Below, piece by piece: positions 35,901 to 43,429 of a stretch of DNA of 64,000 nucleotides. Under the pieces are notes generated by a model, which was not told the DNA's origin, did not search any database, and worked only from the letters and a program-made list of their open reading frames with translations. The DNA comes from Streptomyces coeruleorubidus (GTDB lineage Bacteria > Actinomycetota > Actinomycetes > Streptomycetales > Streptomycetaceae). Both the position numbers and the translations under genes were made by a program. Numbering within the stretch: position 1 is the first letter of the stretch; each line of letters opens with the position of its first letter. The stretch is from NCBI RefSeq assembly GCF_008705135.1, contig NZ_CP023694.1, forward strand, positions 1,984,001 through 2,048,000, written 5' to 3'.

Positions 35901-36833
35901 GCGTTCCTCGCGGACGACACGCTGACCGCGCCGTACGAGCTGGGCGGCGGCTGGATGCGGATCGGGCGCGCGCAGATCGGGCGCCGGGCGTTCCTCGGGA
36001 ACTCGGGGATGACCGCGCCGGGGCGCAGCGTGCCGGACGGCGGGCTGGTCGGGGTGCTGTCGGCGACGCCGAAGAAGGCGAAGAAGGGCAGCTCGTACCT
36101 GGGGCTGCCGCCGGTGAAGCTGCCGCGCAACGCGGGCGGCGGCGACCAGAGCCGGACGTACGAGCCGCCCGCTCGGCTGCTGTGGGCGCGAGGCCTGGTG
36201 GAGTTGTGCCGGATCGTTCCGGTGCTGTGCTCGGCCGCGCTGGCGGCGCTGACGGTGGCGGCGCTGAGCTCGCTGGGTGGCTGGGCGTGGCCGTTGGCCG
36301 GGGTCGTGCTGCTGGCGGTGGGGGCTGCGGGATGTGCTCTGTCCGTGGTCGCCAAGTGGCTGCTCGTGGGGCGGCACCGCAGTGGTGAGCACCCGCTGTG
36401 GAGCTCCTTCGTGTGGCGCAACGAGCTGGCCGACACGTTCGTCGAGGTGGTGGCGGTGCCGTGGCTGGCCGGGCGCGTGCCCGGTACGCCGCTGATGACG
36501 CTGTGGCTGCGTGGGCTCGGTGCCCGGATCGGCCGGGGCGTGTGGGTGGAGAGCTACTGGCTGCCGGAGACCGACCTGGTGACGCTCGGCGAGGGGGCGA
36601 CCGTGAACCGGGGCTGTGTGCTCCAGACCCACCTCTTCCACGACCGGATCTTGCGGACGGATACTGTGGTCCTCCGTGAGGGCGCCACTCTGGGCCCGGG
36701 CGGGATCGTCCTGCCAGGCAGCGCCGTCGGGGCCCGCACCACGCTGGGTCCGGCGTCCCTGGTGATGGCCGCGGAGTCCGTGCCCGACGACACGCGCTGG
36801 CTGGGCAACCCGATCGAGGCATGGCGTCGCTAG
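32967..36833 (+). CDS. Pls/PosA-family NRPS-like adenylating membrane protein
   Basis: A 1288-residue protein in three parts. Residues about 40-520 are an amino-acid adenylation domain (FTSGSTGNPKG, NTYGPTEATV, YRSGDLVKAE, GRADEQIKLGGRRIELGE, and SGKVDRN with the catalytic lysine). Residues about 525-600 are a carrier domain with the phosphopantetheine serine in IGGSSLAAAQ (about 549). The rest (600-1288) alternates membrane helices with left-handed beta-helix (hexapeptide) segments, for example RIGRGAEVSTVLALPSL and RIGRAQIGRRAFLGNSG, where Pls has its tandem C-terminal domains. No condensation domain or thioesterase is seen. It likely activates one amino acid at the membrane and transfers or polymerises it. 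GAGG lies 6 nt before the ATG at 32967. Confidence 0.88.
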   Translation: MAALHDSPDLTVLDRELSTAPSDVARFSAGPAASPRTLVDIFEASVRSYPDEPALDDGHRLLTYRALAVEVERLRQRLAAVDVGLGDRVGVRVPSGTNDLYVAILAVLAAGAAYVPVDAEDPDERADLVFGEAGVRAVVGAGHELTVQGAAGHTAARPGAGHDAWIIFTSGSTGNPKGVAVSHRSAAAFVDAEAGLFLTEEPIGPGDRVMAGLSVAFDASCEEMWLAWRYGACLVPVPRSQVRSGADLGPWLVEQEITVVSTVPTLAALWEPETLNDVRLLIFGGEACPPELAQRLVTEGREVWNTYGPTEATVVACASLMSGAEPIRIGLPLDGWELAVVDEAGELVPMGGSGQLVIGGVGLARYLDDEKDAEKYAPLESLGWERAYRSGDLVKAEPEGLVFLGRADEQIKLGGRRIELGEVDAALQALPGVAGAAAAVRTARSGNQLLVGYVVIQEGWDQAAAVEKLRAELPAALVPLLAPVDELPTRTSGKVDRNALPWPLEGLVSGGPAEELYGTEAWLAEQWGEVLGIPVGSASDDFFAIGGSSLAAAQLTTKLRTRYPSAAVLDLYQHPTLRKLARHLEESAQGDGSRRVVEPVPARAGVLQLLLLLPLFTLLGLRWMVPLAALGNVLGAYSWLPSAPWWVVGAGALLFFSPPGRLAIAAGGARLLLRGVTPGRYARGGSVHLRLWTAERLAEFSGAASLTGSWLERYARALGARVGSDVDLHSLPPVTGMLKLGRGAAVESEVDLSGYWLDGDRLEIGPVKVGAGAVVGTRSMLFPGARVGKRAEVAPGSAVAGQVPTGQRWAGAPAVKLGKAKRNWPKERPEKGVFWRAMYGISGFGLSALPLLAGLAALLTVSLFVAPGAGLGEALRGAALALVPATLVFGAVYALLLLVAVRLLSLRLREGTHPTHSRVGWQAWTVTQLMDQSREMLFPLYAGLVTPVWLRLLGMRIGRGAEVSTVLALPSLTTVGDGAFLADDTLTAPYELGGGWMRIGRAQIGRRAFLGNSGMTAPGRSVPDGGLVGVLSATPKKAKKGSSYLGLPPVKLPRNAGGGDQSRTYEPPARLLWARGLVELCRIVPVLCSAALAALTVAALSSLGGWAWPLAGVVLLAVGAAGCALSVVAKWLLVGRHRSGEHPLWSSFVWRNELADTFVEVVAVPWLAGRVPGTPLMTLWLRGLGARIGRGVWVESYWLPETDLVTLGEGATVNRGCVLQTHLFHDRILRTDTVVLREGATLGPGGIVLPGSAVGARTTLGPASLVMAAESVPDDTRWLGNPIEAWRR

Positions 36834-36901
36834 GCGGGACCCCCGCGGGGCCGGGGGCCGACGGACGTCGTACGAGCGCAGTGCAGGGAGCGGACGCAAC
36901 A

Positions 36902-38245
36902 GTGGCGGTTCAGCAGTCAGTGGGTCAGGACCCGTACTTCCCGGGCAACGGTGACCGCCGGTACCGGGTGCACCGGTACGAGCTCACGCTGGATTACCGC
37001 CCCGCGCCGAACCGGCTGTCGGGAACGGCGCGGATCAATGCCATCGCGGGCCGTGGCCAGCTCACCGAGTTCCAGCTGAACCTCGCTGATTTCCGGGTGG
37101 GCCGGGTGCGGGTCGACGGCCGTGCGGCGCACTACACGCACCGGGGCGGCAAGCTGCGCGTCCGCCCCCCGAAGCCGCTGCGCACCGGTGCCGCGTTCAC
37201 CGTCGAGGTGCAGTGGTCGGGGAACCCCCGGCCGGTGAGCAGCCCCTGGGGCGGCCTCGGCTGGGAGGAGTTGGAGGACGGGGCGCTGGTGGCGAGCCAG
37301 CCGGTCGGGGCGCCGTCGTGGTACCCGTGCAACGACCGGCCCGCCGACAAGGCTTCGTACCAGATCTCGGTCACGACGCCGTCGGCCTACGCGGTGGTGG
37401 CCGGTGGACGTCTGCTCACCCGCACGACGAAGGCCTCGACGACCACCTGGGTGTACGAGCAGGCGGCGCCGACCTCCAGCTATCTGGTGGGGCTGTCGAT
37501 CGGGAAGTACCAGACCGTACTGCTGGGCGACCCGGGCCCGGGCGGGGTGCCGCAGCACGGGCACATTCCGGCGCACCTGCTCCCCCAATTCTCCCGGGAC
37601 TTCGCACGGCAGCCCGCGATGATGGAGCTGTTCCAGGAATTGTTCGGGCCGTACCCGTTCGACGAGTACGCGGTCGTCGTGACCGAGGAGGAGCTCGACG
37701 TCCCCGTCGAGGCGCAGGGGTTGTCGCTGTTCGGGTCCAACCATGTGGACGGGGCGCGGGGTTCGGAGCGGCTGGTCGCGCACGAGCTGGCGCACCAGTG
37801 GTTCGGCAACAGCGTGTCCATCGCCGACTGGCGGCAGATCTGGCTGAACGAGGGGTTCGCGAAGTACGCCGAGTGGCTTTGGTCGGAGCGCTCGGGAGGC
37901 CGCGGTGCCCAGCAACTGGCCGCCGCCGCACACCGGTCGCTGTCCGCGCTGCCGCAGGACCTCCGGCTCGCCGATCCGGGGCGGAAGTCGATGTTCGACG
38001 ACCGTCTCTACCAGCGCGGCGGGCTCACCCTGCACGCGGTGCGGTGCGCCCTCGGCGACGACGCGTTCTTCCGCATGCTGCGCGGGTGGGCGGGCCTGCA
38101 CCGGGGCGGGGCGGTGACCACGGCGGCCTTCACCGCGCATGTGGCGCGGTTCGCGGACGAGCCGCTGGACGAGCTGTTCGACGCATGGGTGTACGGGACG
38201 GCGCTGCCGCCGCTGCCCTCGTCCGGGACGGGTGCGGCCGTCTAG
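36902..38245 (+). CDS. M1-family zinc metallopeptidase (aminopeptidase N-like)
   Basis: A 447-residue gluzincin. The zinc site is complete: HELAH (H294, E295, H298) and the glutamate of NEGFAKY (E317) 18 residues on. The substrate-anchoring GAMEN motif of aminopeptidases is replaced by PVEAQGLSLF, keeping only the glutamate. The protein is much shorter than classical PepN (about 870), lacking the C-terminal helical domain. The start is uncertain: GTG 36902 follows GGGAG and opens the conserved region; ATG 36821 would overlap the preceding gene by 13 nt, and GTG 36881 is another option. It is probably co-transcribed with the NRPS-like gene. Confidence 0.88.
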   Translation: MAVQQSVGQDPYFPGNGDRRYRVHRYELTLDYRPAPNRLSGTARINAIAGRGQLTEFQLNLADFRVGRVRVDGRAAHYTHRGGKLRVRPPKPLRTGAAFTVEVQWSGNPRPVSSPWGGLGWEELEDGALVASQPVGAPSWYPCNDRPADKASYQISVTTPSAYAVVAGGRLLTRTTKASTTTWVYEQAAPTSSYLVGLSIGKYQTVLLGDPGPGGVPQHGHIPAHLLPQFSRDFARQPAMMELFQELFGPYPFDEYAVVVTEEELDVPVEAQGLSLFGSNHVDGARGSERLVAHELAHQWFGNSVSIADWRQIWLNEGFAKYAEWLWSERSGGRGAQQLAAAAHRSLSALPQDLRLADPGRKSMFDDRLYQRGGLTLHAVRCALGDDAFFRMLRGWAGLHRGGAVTTAAFTAHVARFADEPLDELFDAWVYGTALPPLPSSGTGAAV

Positions 38246-38258
38246 GACAATGACCGGT

Positions 38259-38633
38259 ATGACCATGCGTTCCTGCCCCTGCGGCCTCCCGGAGGCCTAC
38301 GGCGACTGCTGCGGCCGCTACCACTCCGGAACCACCGCCGCACCGACCGCCGAGGCGCTGATGCGGTCGCGGTACTGCGCCTTCGTGAAGGGCGACGTCG
38401 CGTATCTGCTGCGGACGTGGCATCCGCGGACGCGGCCCGGGACGCTGGAGCTGGACCCGGGGATGCGGTGGACCGGGCTGGAGATCCTGGACACGAGTGA
38501 CGGGTCGGCGTTCCACTCCTCCGGGACCGTGGAGTTCCGGGCGTCGTACCGGGGCGGCTCGCTGCACGAGAGGAGCCGGTTCGAGCGGGTCGACGGGGCC
38601 TGGGTGTACGTCGACGGGGAGTTTCTGCCGTAG
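38259..38633 (+). CDS. YchJ-family protein with SEC-C-like zinc motif
   Basis: A 124-residue YchJ-like protein. The N-terminal metal motif SCPCGLPEAYGDCCGRYH matches the SEC-C type C-x-C...CC/H zinc site, followed by the YchJ core EALMRSRYCAFVKGDVAYLL and an NTF2-like beta-sheet part (FRASYRGGSLHERSRFER). The function is unknown. The ATG at 38259 has AGGACA 8 nt upstream; the ATG at 38250 is too close to it. It is 13 bp after the M1 peptidase gene and converges with gntR with 6 bp between stops. Confidence 0.88.
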   Translation: MTMRSCPCGLPEAYGDCCGRYHSGTTAAPTAEALMRSRYCAFVKGDVAYLLRTWHPRTRPGTLELDPGMRWTGLEILDTSDGSAFHSSGTVEFRASYRGGSLHERSRFERVDGAWVYVDGEFLP

Positions 38634-38639
38634 CGGGCG

Positions 38640-39341
38640 CTACGGCGCCAGGATGTCGAGTTCCTGGAGGGCGCCGACCGTGATCTCTCGGGTCAGTTCC
38701 TCCGCGCGGACCGCGTCGCCCGCGCGGACCGCCTCGGCGACCTGGACGTGCAGGGTGACGGCGGCCGGGTCTGGGTCCTCGAACATCACGTCGTGGTGCG
38801 TGCGGCCGGCCAGGACCTCGGCGACGACATCGCCGAGGCGGGCGAACATCTCGTTGCCGGAGGCGTCCAGGACGACGCGGTGGAAGGCCATGTCGTGGAC
38901 GAGGTACTCCTCCAGTTTGTGACCGCGTGAGTTGGCGACCATGCCGAGGGCGCACTGGGTGAGTTCGGCGCACTGGTCGGCTGTGGCGTGCCGGGCGGCG
39001 AGGCCCGCGGCGACCGGTTCGATCGCCGAGCGCAGCACCGTGAGGGAGCGCAGCTGCCGGGCACGGTCCTTGCCGGCCAGGCGCCAGCGGATGACCTGCG
39101 GGTCGTAGACGTTCCACTCCGACGTCGGGCGTACGGTCACGCCCACGCGGCGGCGGGACTCGACCAGGTGCATGGACTCCAGAACGCGGACCGCCTCGCG
39201 CATCACCGAGCGTGACACGTCGAAACGCTGGGCGAGCTCGTCCGTGCGCAGAACACTGCCCGGCGGGTATTCGCCCGCTGTGATCTCGGGGCCGAGGGTG
39301 TCCAGAACATGGCCGTGCAGCCCCCGGCCCGGTGTGGTCAT
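38640..39341 (-). CDS. gntR: FadR-subfamily GntR regulator of the gluconate operon
   Basis: A 233-residue FadR-type regulator: winged helix (residues 1-75, with LRTDELAQRFDVSRSVMREA) and an FCD ligand domain (about 95-225) whose conserved HDMAFHRVVLDASGN, HVQVAEAV and acidic residues suit a metal plus sugar-acid ligand. It is divergent from gntK-gntP and the dehydrogenases, with palindromic sites in the shared 137-bp gap, so it is very likely their gluconate-responsive repressor. The ATG at 39341 precedes the family N-terminus. Confidence 0.92.
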   Translation of the reverse strand: MTTPGRGLHGHVLDTLGPEITAGEYPPGSVLRTDELAQRFDVSRSVMREAVRVLESMHLVESRRRVGVTVRPTSEWNVYDPQVIRWRLAGKDRARQLRSLTVLRSAIEPVAAGLAARHATADQCAELTQCALGMVANSRGHKLEEYLVHDMAFHRVVLDASGNEMFARLGDVVAEVLAGRTHHDVMFEDPDPAAVTLHVQVAEAVRAGDAVRAEELTREITVGALQELDILAP

Positions 39342-39375
39342 GCACTCAGCGTACGGGGTAGATCACGGAGACAAA

Positions 39376-39416
39376 AAGTCAGACTTATTCATCACGACCT
39401 CTTGAATTTGTCGTAC
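39376..39416. promoter_or_regulatory. Candidate GntR operators in the gntR-gntK gap
   Basis: AAGTC-A-GACTT at 39376-39386 is a perfect 11-bp palindrome with a GT-N3-AC core (39378-39384). A second GT-N3-AC core lies in TTGTCGTACCTAA (39410-39416). GT-N3-AC is the usual core of FadR-subfamily operators. The stretch 39361-39425 is also clearly AT-richer than its surroundings, as expected of a promoter. Confidence 0.5.
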
Positions 39417-39478
39417 CTAATGGGTTTCAGTTGCGTCGACATCACGTGTCGACGGAGACAGCAGACAGTGAGGCAGCG

Positions 39479-39997
39479 ATGAACACCCCCCACGTCGTCG
39501 TGGTCATGGGCGTCGCCGGCACCGGCAAGACCACCATCGGTCCCCTGCTCGCGGCCCGGCTCGGCGTTCCGTACGCCGAGGGCGACGACTTCCACCCGCA
39601 GGCCAACATCGCCAAGATGTCGGCCGGTACCCCGCTCACCGACGAGGACCGCCGGCCCTGGCTGGACGCCATCGGCGAGTGGGCGCACGGGCGGGCAGGC
39701 CTCGGCGGGGTGGTCAGCTGCTCGGCGCTGAAGCGGTCGTACCGCGACCGGCTGCGGGCCGCCGCGCCCGGCGTGGTCTTCGTGCACCTCACGGGTGACC
39801 GCGCGCTCATCGAGGACCGGATGTCGCACCGGCAGGGGCACTTCATGCCCACGGCGCTGCTCGACTCCCAGTTCGCCACGCTCCAGCCGCTCCAGGCGGA
39901 CGAGGCCGGGGTCGACGTGGACGTCTCGGGCGGCCCGGAGGAGATCACCGAGCGGGCGGCACTCGCCCTGGAAGACCTCCCCGAGCCCGTCCAGTAA
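39479..39997 (+). CDS. gntK: Gluconokinase
   Basis: A 172-residue P-loop kinase that converts gluconate to 6-phosphogluconate. The Walker A motif is GVAGTGKTT (about 11-19). The family signature EGDDFHPQANIAKMSAGTPL binds the sugar acid, and the lid region HRQGHFMPTALLDSQF is complete. The ATG at 39479 has GAGG upstream; an upstream GTG in the same frame is less likely. It is the first gene of the gluconate operon and divergent from gntR. The product enters the pentose phosphate pathway. Confidence 0.96.
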   Translation: MNTPHVVVVMGVAGTGKTTIGPLLAARLGVPYAEGDDFHPQANIAKMSAGTPLTDEDRRPWLDAIGEWAHGRAGLGGVVSCSALKRSYRDRLRAAAPGVVFVHLTGDRALIEDRMSHRQGHFMPTALLDSQFATLQPLQADEAGVDVDVSGGPEEITERAALALEDLPEPVQ

Positions 39998-40048
39998 CCC
40001 CTGACCTTCCCCCTCCCCCAGTCCCCTCCAACGCAAGGGAACCCACCC

Positions 40049-41446
40049 GTGACCAGACTCAGCGTCGAGATGCTGGCAGCGGACGCACCCGAGCCGATCA
40101 CCTCGGCCGGCCACGCTCAGCTGGGCATCGCCGTCCTGGCGGGCATCGCCGTCATCGTCCTGCTCATCACCAAGTCCAAGCTGCACGCGTTCCTGGCGCT
40201 GACCATCGGGTCGCTGGCGCTCGGCGCGATCGCCGGGGCGCCGCTGGACAAGGTCCTCACCAGCTTCAGCACCGGCCTCGGCACCACGGTCGCAGGCGTC
40301 GGCGTGCTGATCGCCCTCGGTGCGATGCTCGGCAAGATGCTCGCCGACTCCGGGGGCGCCGACCAGATCGTCGACACCATCCTCGCGAAGGCCGGCGGGC
40401 GGTCGATGCCGTGGGCGATGGTGCTCATCGCCTCGGTGATCGGACTGCCGCTGTTCTTCGAGGTCGGCATCGTGCTGCTGATCCCGGTGGTGCTGATGGT
40501 CGCCAAGCGCGGCAACTACTCGCTGATGCGCATCGGCATCCCGGCGCTCGCCGGCCTGTCCGTGATGCACGGCCTGGTGCCGCCGCACCCCGGTCCGCTG
40601 GTCGCGATCGACGCCGTCAAGGCCGACCTCGGGGTGACGCTGGCGCTCGGTGTCCTCGTCGCCATACCCACGGTGATCATCGCCGGCCCGCTGTTCTCGC
40701 GGTACGCGGCCCGCTGGGTGGACGTCCCCGCCCCGGACCGCATGATTCCGCAGCGCGCTTCGGAGGACCTGGAGAAGCGTCCCGGATTTGGCGCCACGCT
40801 GTTCACGGTCCTGCTGCCGGTGATCCTCATGCTCGCCAAGGCGCTGGTCGACATCGTCGTGGACGACCCGGAGAACCCGGTCCAGCGCGTCTTCGACGTG
40901 ATCGGCGCCCCGATGATCGCGCTGCTCGCCTCCGTGCTGGTCGGCATCTTCACGCTGCTGCGGCCCGCCGGGTTCTCCAAGGAGCGCATCTCGCCGCTCG
41001 TCGAGAAGAGCCTCGCGCCGATCGCGGGCATCCTGCTGATCGTCGGCGCGGGCGGCGGCTTCAAGCAGACGCTGATCGACACCGGGGTGGGCCAGATGGT
41101 CCTGGACATCTCCGAGGACTGGTCGATTCCCGCGCTGCTGCTGGCCTGGCTGATCGCGGTGGCGATCCGGCTGGCGACCGGTTCGGCGACGGTGGCGACG
41201 GTCTCGGCGGCCGGTCTGGTCGCCCCGCTCGCGGCCGACATGTCGACCACGCACGCGGCCCTGCTGGTCCTCGCCATCGGCGCCGGCTCGCTGTTCTTCA
41301 GCCATGTGAACGACGCCGGGTTCTGGATGGTGAAGGAGTACTTCGGGCTGAGTGTCGGCCAGAACATCAAGACCTGGTCCGTCATGGAGACGATCATCTC
41401 GGTGGTCGCCGGCGGCATCGTCCTGCTGTTGTCCCTCGTGATCTAG
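40049..41446 (+). CDS. gntP: Gluconate:H+ symporter
   Basis: A 465-residue GntP-family permease with about 12-14 membrane helices. Family sequences include VGVLIALGAMLGKMLADSGG, LPLFFEVGIVLLIPVV, and MHGLVPPHPGPL, where prolines line the transport path. The GTG at 40049 has AAGGGAA upstream. It lies 51 bp after gntK and 13 bp before the dehydrogenase gene, so import and phosphorylation are co-expressed. Confidence 0.96.
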   Translation: MTRLSVEMLAADAPEPITSAGHAQLGIAVLAGIAVIVLLITKSKLHAFLALTIGSLALGAIAGAPLDKVLTSFSTGLGTTVAGVGVLIALGAMLGKMLADSGGADQIVDTILAKAGGRSMPWAMVLIASVIGLPLFFEVGIVLLIPVVLMVAKRGNYSLMRIGIPALAGLSVMHGLVPPHPGPLVAIDAVKADLGVTLALGVLVAIPTVIIAGPLFSRYAARWVDVPAPDRMIPQRASEDLEKRPGFGATLFTVLLPVILMLAKALVDIVVDDPENPVQRVFDVIGAPMIALLASVLVGIFTLLRPAGFSKERISPLVEKSLAPIAGILLIVGAGGGFKQTLIDTGVGQMVLDISEDWSIPALLLAWLIAVAIRLATGSATVATVSAAGLVAPLAADMSTTHAALLVLAIGAGSLFFSHVNDAGFWMVKEYFGLSVGQNIKTWSVMETIISVVAGGIVLLLSLVI

Positions 41447-41459
41447 GAGTGCCACGGCC

Positions 41460-42224
41460 ATGACGGCTCACCCTCTCTTCGACATCAGCGGCCGTACGGC
41501 CCTGGTGACCGGCTCCAGCCGGGGCATCGGACTCGCGCTCGCCCGTGGCTTGGCGGAGGCCGGCTGCACGGTCGTCCTGAACGGACGCGACAAGGACCGG
41601 CTCGCCGAGGCCGCCGCCGGGTTGCCCGGCGACCGGGTGCACACGGCGGCGTTCGACGTGACGGACGGATCATCGGTGGCCTCGGGGGTCGCCGAGGTCG
41701 AGGAGCGGGTGGGCCCGCTCGACATCCTCGTCAACAACGCGGGCATGCAACTGCGCGCCCCGCTGCTGGAGTTCACCGACTCCGACTGGCACCGGATCCT
41801 GGACACCAACCTGACCAGTGCCTTCCTGGTCGGCCGGGAGGCGGCGCGCCGGATGACGGAACGCGGCCACGGCAAGATCATCAACATCTGCTCGTTGCAG
41901 AGCGAGGTGGCACGGCCCGGGATCGCGCCGTACGCCGCCACCAAGGGCGCGCTGAAGATGCTCACCAAGGGCATGTGCGCGGACTGGGGCCCGAGCGGTG
42001 TGCAGGTCAACGGGCTCGGCCCGGGCTACATCGAGACGGAGCTGACGCGGCCGCTGGTCGAGGACGAGGAGTTCAGTGCCTGGGTGCGGAGGCGCACCCC
42101 GGCCGGCCGCTGGGGCCGCACCCAGGACCTGGTGGGCGGGGTGCTGTTCCTCGCCTCTCCCGCGGCCGACTTCGTCAGCGGGCAGGTGCTGTATGTCGAC
42201 GGCGGTATGACGAGCGTGTTGTGA
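41460..42224 (+). CDS. idnO: SDR gluconate 5-dehydrogenase
   Basis: A 254-residue short-chain dehydrogenase. The cofactor motif is TGSSRGIG, the NNAG strand is present, and the catalytic triad is Ser in INICSLQSE and YAATKGALK. Similarity to gluconate 5-dehydrogenase (interconverts gluconate and 5-ketogluconate) is clear from LFDISGRTALVTGSSRGIGL and position between gntP and idnD. The ATG at 41460 has AGGAG 11 nt upstream. The C-terminal end overlaps nothing; the next gene starts 20 bp later. Confidence 0.9.
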   Translation: MTAHPLFDISGRTALVTGSSRGIGLALARGLAEAGCTVVLNGRDKDRLAEAAAGLPGDRVHTAAFDVTDGSSVASGVAEVEERVGPLDILVNNAGMQLRAPLLEFTDSDWHRILDTNLTSAFLVGREAARRMTERGHGKIINICSLQSEVARPGIAPYAATKGALKMLTKGMCADWGPSGVQVNGLGPGYIETELTRPLVEDEEFSAWVRRRTPAGRWGRTQDLVGGVLFLASPAADFVSGQVLYVDGGMTSVL

Positions 42225-42244
42225 CCACCTGCCGGGAGGCTGTG

Positions 42245-43276
42245 ATGCTGGGTTGTGTGATCCACGGTCAGGGTGACCTGCGCGTGGCGGAGTTGCCGGT
42301 TCCCGAGCCCGGGCCGGGGCAGGCGCTGGTCGCCGTGCGGTACGGCGGGGTGTGCGGGTCCGATCTGCACTACTGGCGGCACGGCGGGGTCGGGGACTTC
42401 CGGCTCCGGGAGCCGATGGTGCTCGGGCACGAGGTTGTCGGGACGGTGGTCGAGTACGGTGCCGGCGCGTCGGGGCCGGCACCGGGTGCCGCCGTCGCGG
42501 TTCATCCGGCGACGCCGTGCGGGCTGTGTCCGGAGTGCTCGGACGGTCGGCGGAACATCTGCCGGGACACCCGGTACCTGGGCAGTGCGGCGCGATTTCC
42601 GCATGTGCAGGGAGGGTTCGCGGCGCACGTGGCCGTGCCCTGCGAGCAGGTGCGGGCCTTGCCGGAGGGTCTGGAGCTGCGCCGGGCCGCGCTCGCCGAG
42701 CCGTTGTCCGTCGCCCTGCACGCGGTGCGGCGGGCCGGGGACGTGGCCGGGCGGCACGTCCTGGTGACCGGTGCCGGGCCCATCGGGTGTCTCGTGGTCG
42801 CGGCGGCGAAGGCGGCCGGGGCGGTGCGGGTGACCGTCACGGATCTGTTGCCCGAGGCACTGGAGTATGCCCGGATCGCCGGTGCCGGGACTCTCGTAGG
42901 GGCCGATGATCCTGACGACCCGGGTTGGCCTTCCGAAGTGGACGTCGCGATCGAGGCGTCCGGAGTGGCTGCGGGGCTCGACACGTGTCTGCGGCGTGTG
43001 CGGCGGGGCGGGGTCGTCGTGCAGTTGGGGATGTTGCCGGCGGGGCGCAGTGCGTTTGCGGGGAACCTGGTGGTGAGTCGGGAGATCGAGCTGCGGGGGG
43101 CGTTCCGGTTCGATGCCGAGTTCGATGAGGCGTTGGCGCTGCTTGCGGTGGAGCCGGCATTCGACGGGCTGGTGAGTGCGGTGGTGCCTGTGGGGGATGC
43201 CGAGTCCGCCTTTGCCCTGGCTGCTGATCGGAGTCGGTCTTGCAAGGTGCTGTTGGATTTCGCCCCCGCGCCATAG
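42245..43276 (+). CDS. idnD: Zinc-dependent L-idonate 5-dehydrogenase
   Basis: A 343-residue medium-chain alcohol dehydrogenase. The catalytic zinc site is Cys in GGVCGSDLHYW and the pair in VLGHEVVG. The structural zinc loop is CGLCPECSDGRRNIC. The nucleotide-binding motif is GAGPIGCLVV. With the gluconate 5-dehydrogenase it makes the two-step route from idonate through 5-ketogluconate to gluconate. The ATG at 42245 has GGGAGG 5 nt upstream; a GTG overlapping the previous stop is less well placed. It is the last gene of the operon. The codons are slightly less GC-biased near the 3' end. Confidence 0.9.
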   Translation: MLGCVIHGQGDLRVAELPVPEPGPGQALVAVRYGGVCGSDLHYWRHGGVGDFRLREPMVLGHEVVGTVVEYGAGASGPAPGAAVAVHPATPCGLCPECSDGRRNICRDTRYLGSAARFPHVQGGFAAHVAVPCEQVRALPEGLELRRAALAEPLSVALHAVRRAGDVAGRHVLVTGAGPIGCLVVAAAKAAGAVRVTVTDLLPEALEYARIAGAGTLVGADDPDDPGWPSEVDVAIEASGVAAGLDTCLRRVRRGGVVVQLGMLPAGRSAFAGNLVVSREIELRGAFRFDAEFDEALALLAVEPAFDGLVSAVVPVGDAESAFALAADRSRSCKVLLDFAPAP

Positions 43277-43311
43277 GGCTGTGCGTTGTCGTGCGGCTGC
43301 GGGTGCGTCGT

Positions 43312-43340
43312 GGTTGTTCGCGCAGTTCCCCGCGCCCCTG
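43312..43340 (+). repeat. Dispersed Streptomyces intergenic repeat, copy 1
   Basis: The 29-mer with core TCGCGCAGTTCCCCGCGCCC lies after idnD. An identical 29-mer occurs 81 bp on (43393-43421), and a third copy, inverted, at 56792-56820. This core is one I recognise as widespread between genes in Streptomyces genomes. Confidence 0.85.
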
Positions 43341-43392
43341 GGGCCTCAGCGCCGTAGGGGGTGTGGTGGTTGGGCGGGTGCGGGTGAGTGGG

Positions 43393-43421
43393 GGTTGTTC
43401 GCGCAGTTCCCCGCGCCCCTG
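43393..43421 (+). repeat. Dispersed Streptomyces intergenic repeat, copy 2
   Basis: Same 29-mer as at 43312-43340, directly before the stop codon of the cytochrome b gene. The two copies lie between converging genes and are not themselves strong hairpins. Confidence 0.85.
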
Positions 43422-43429
43422 AAAGAAAC

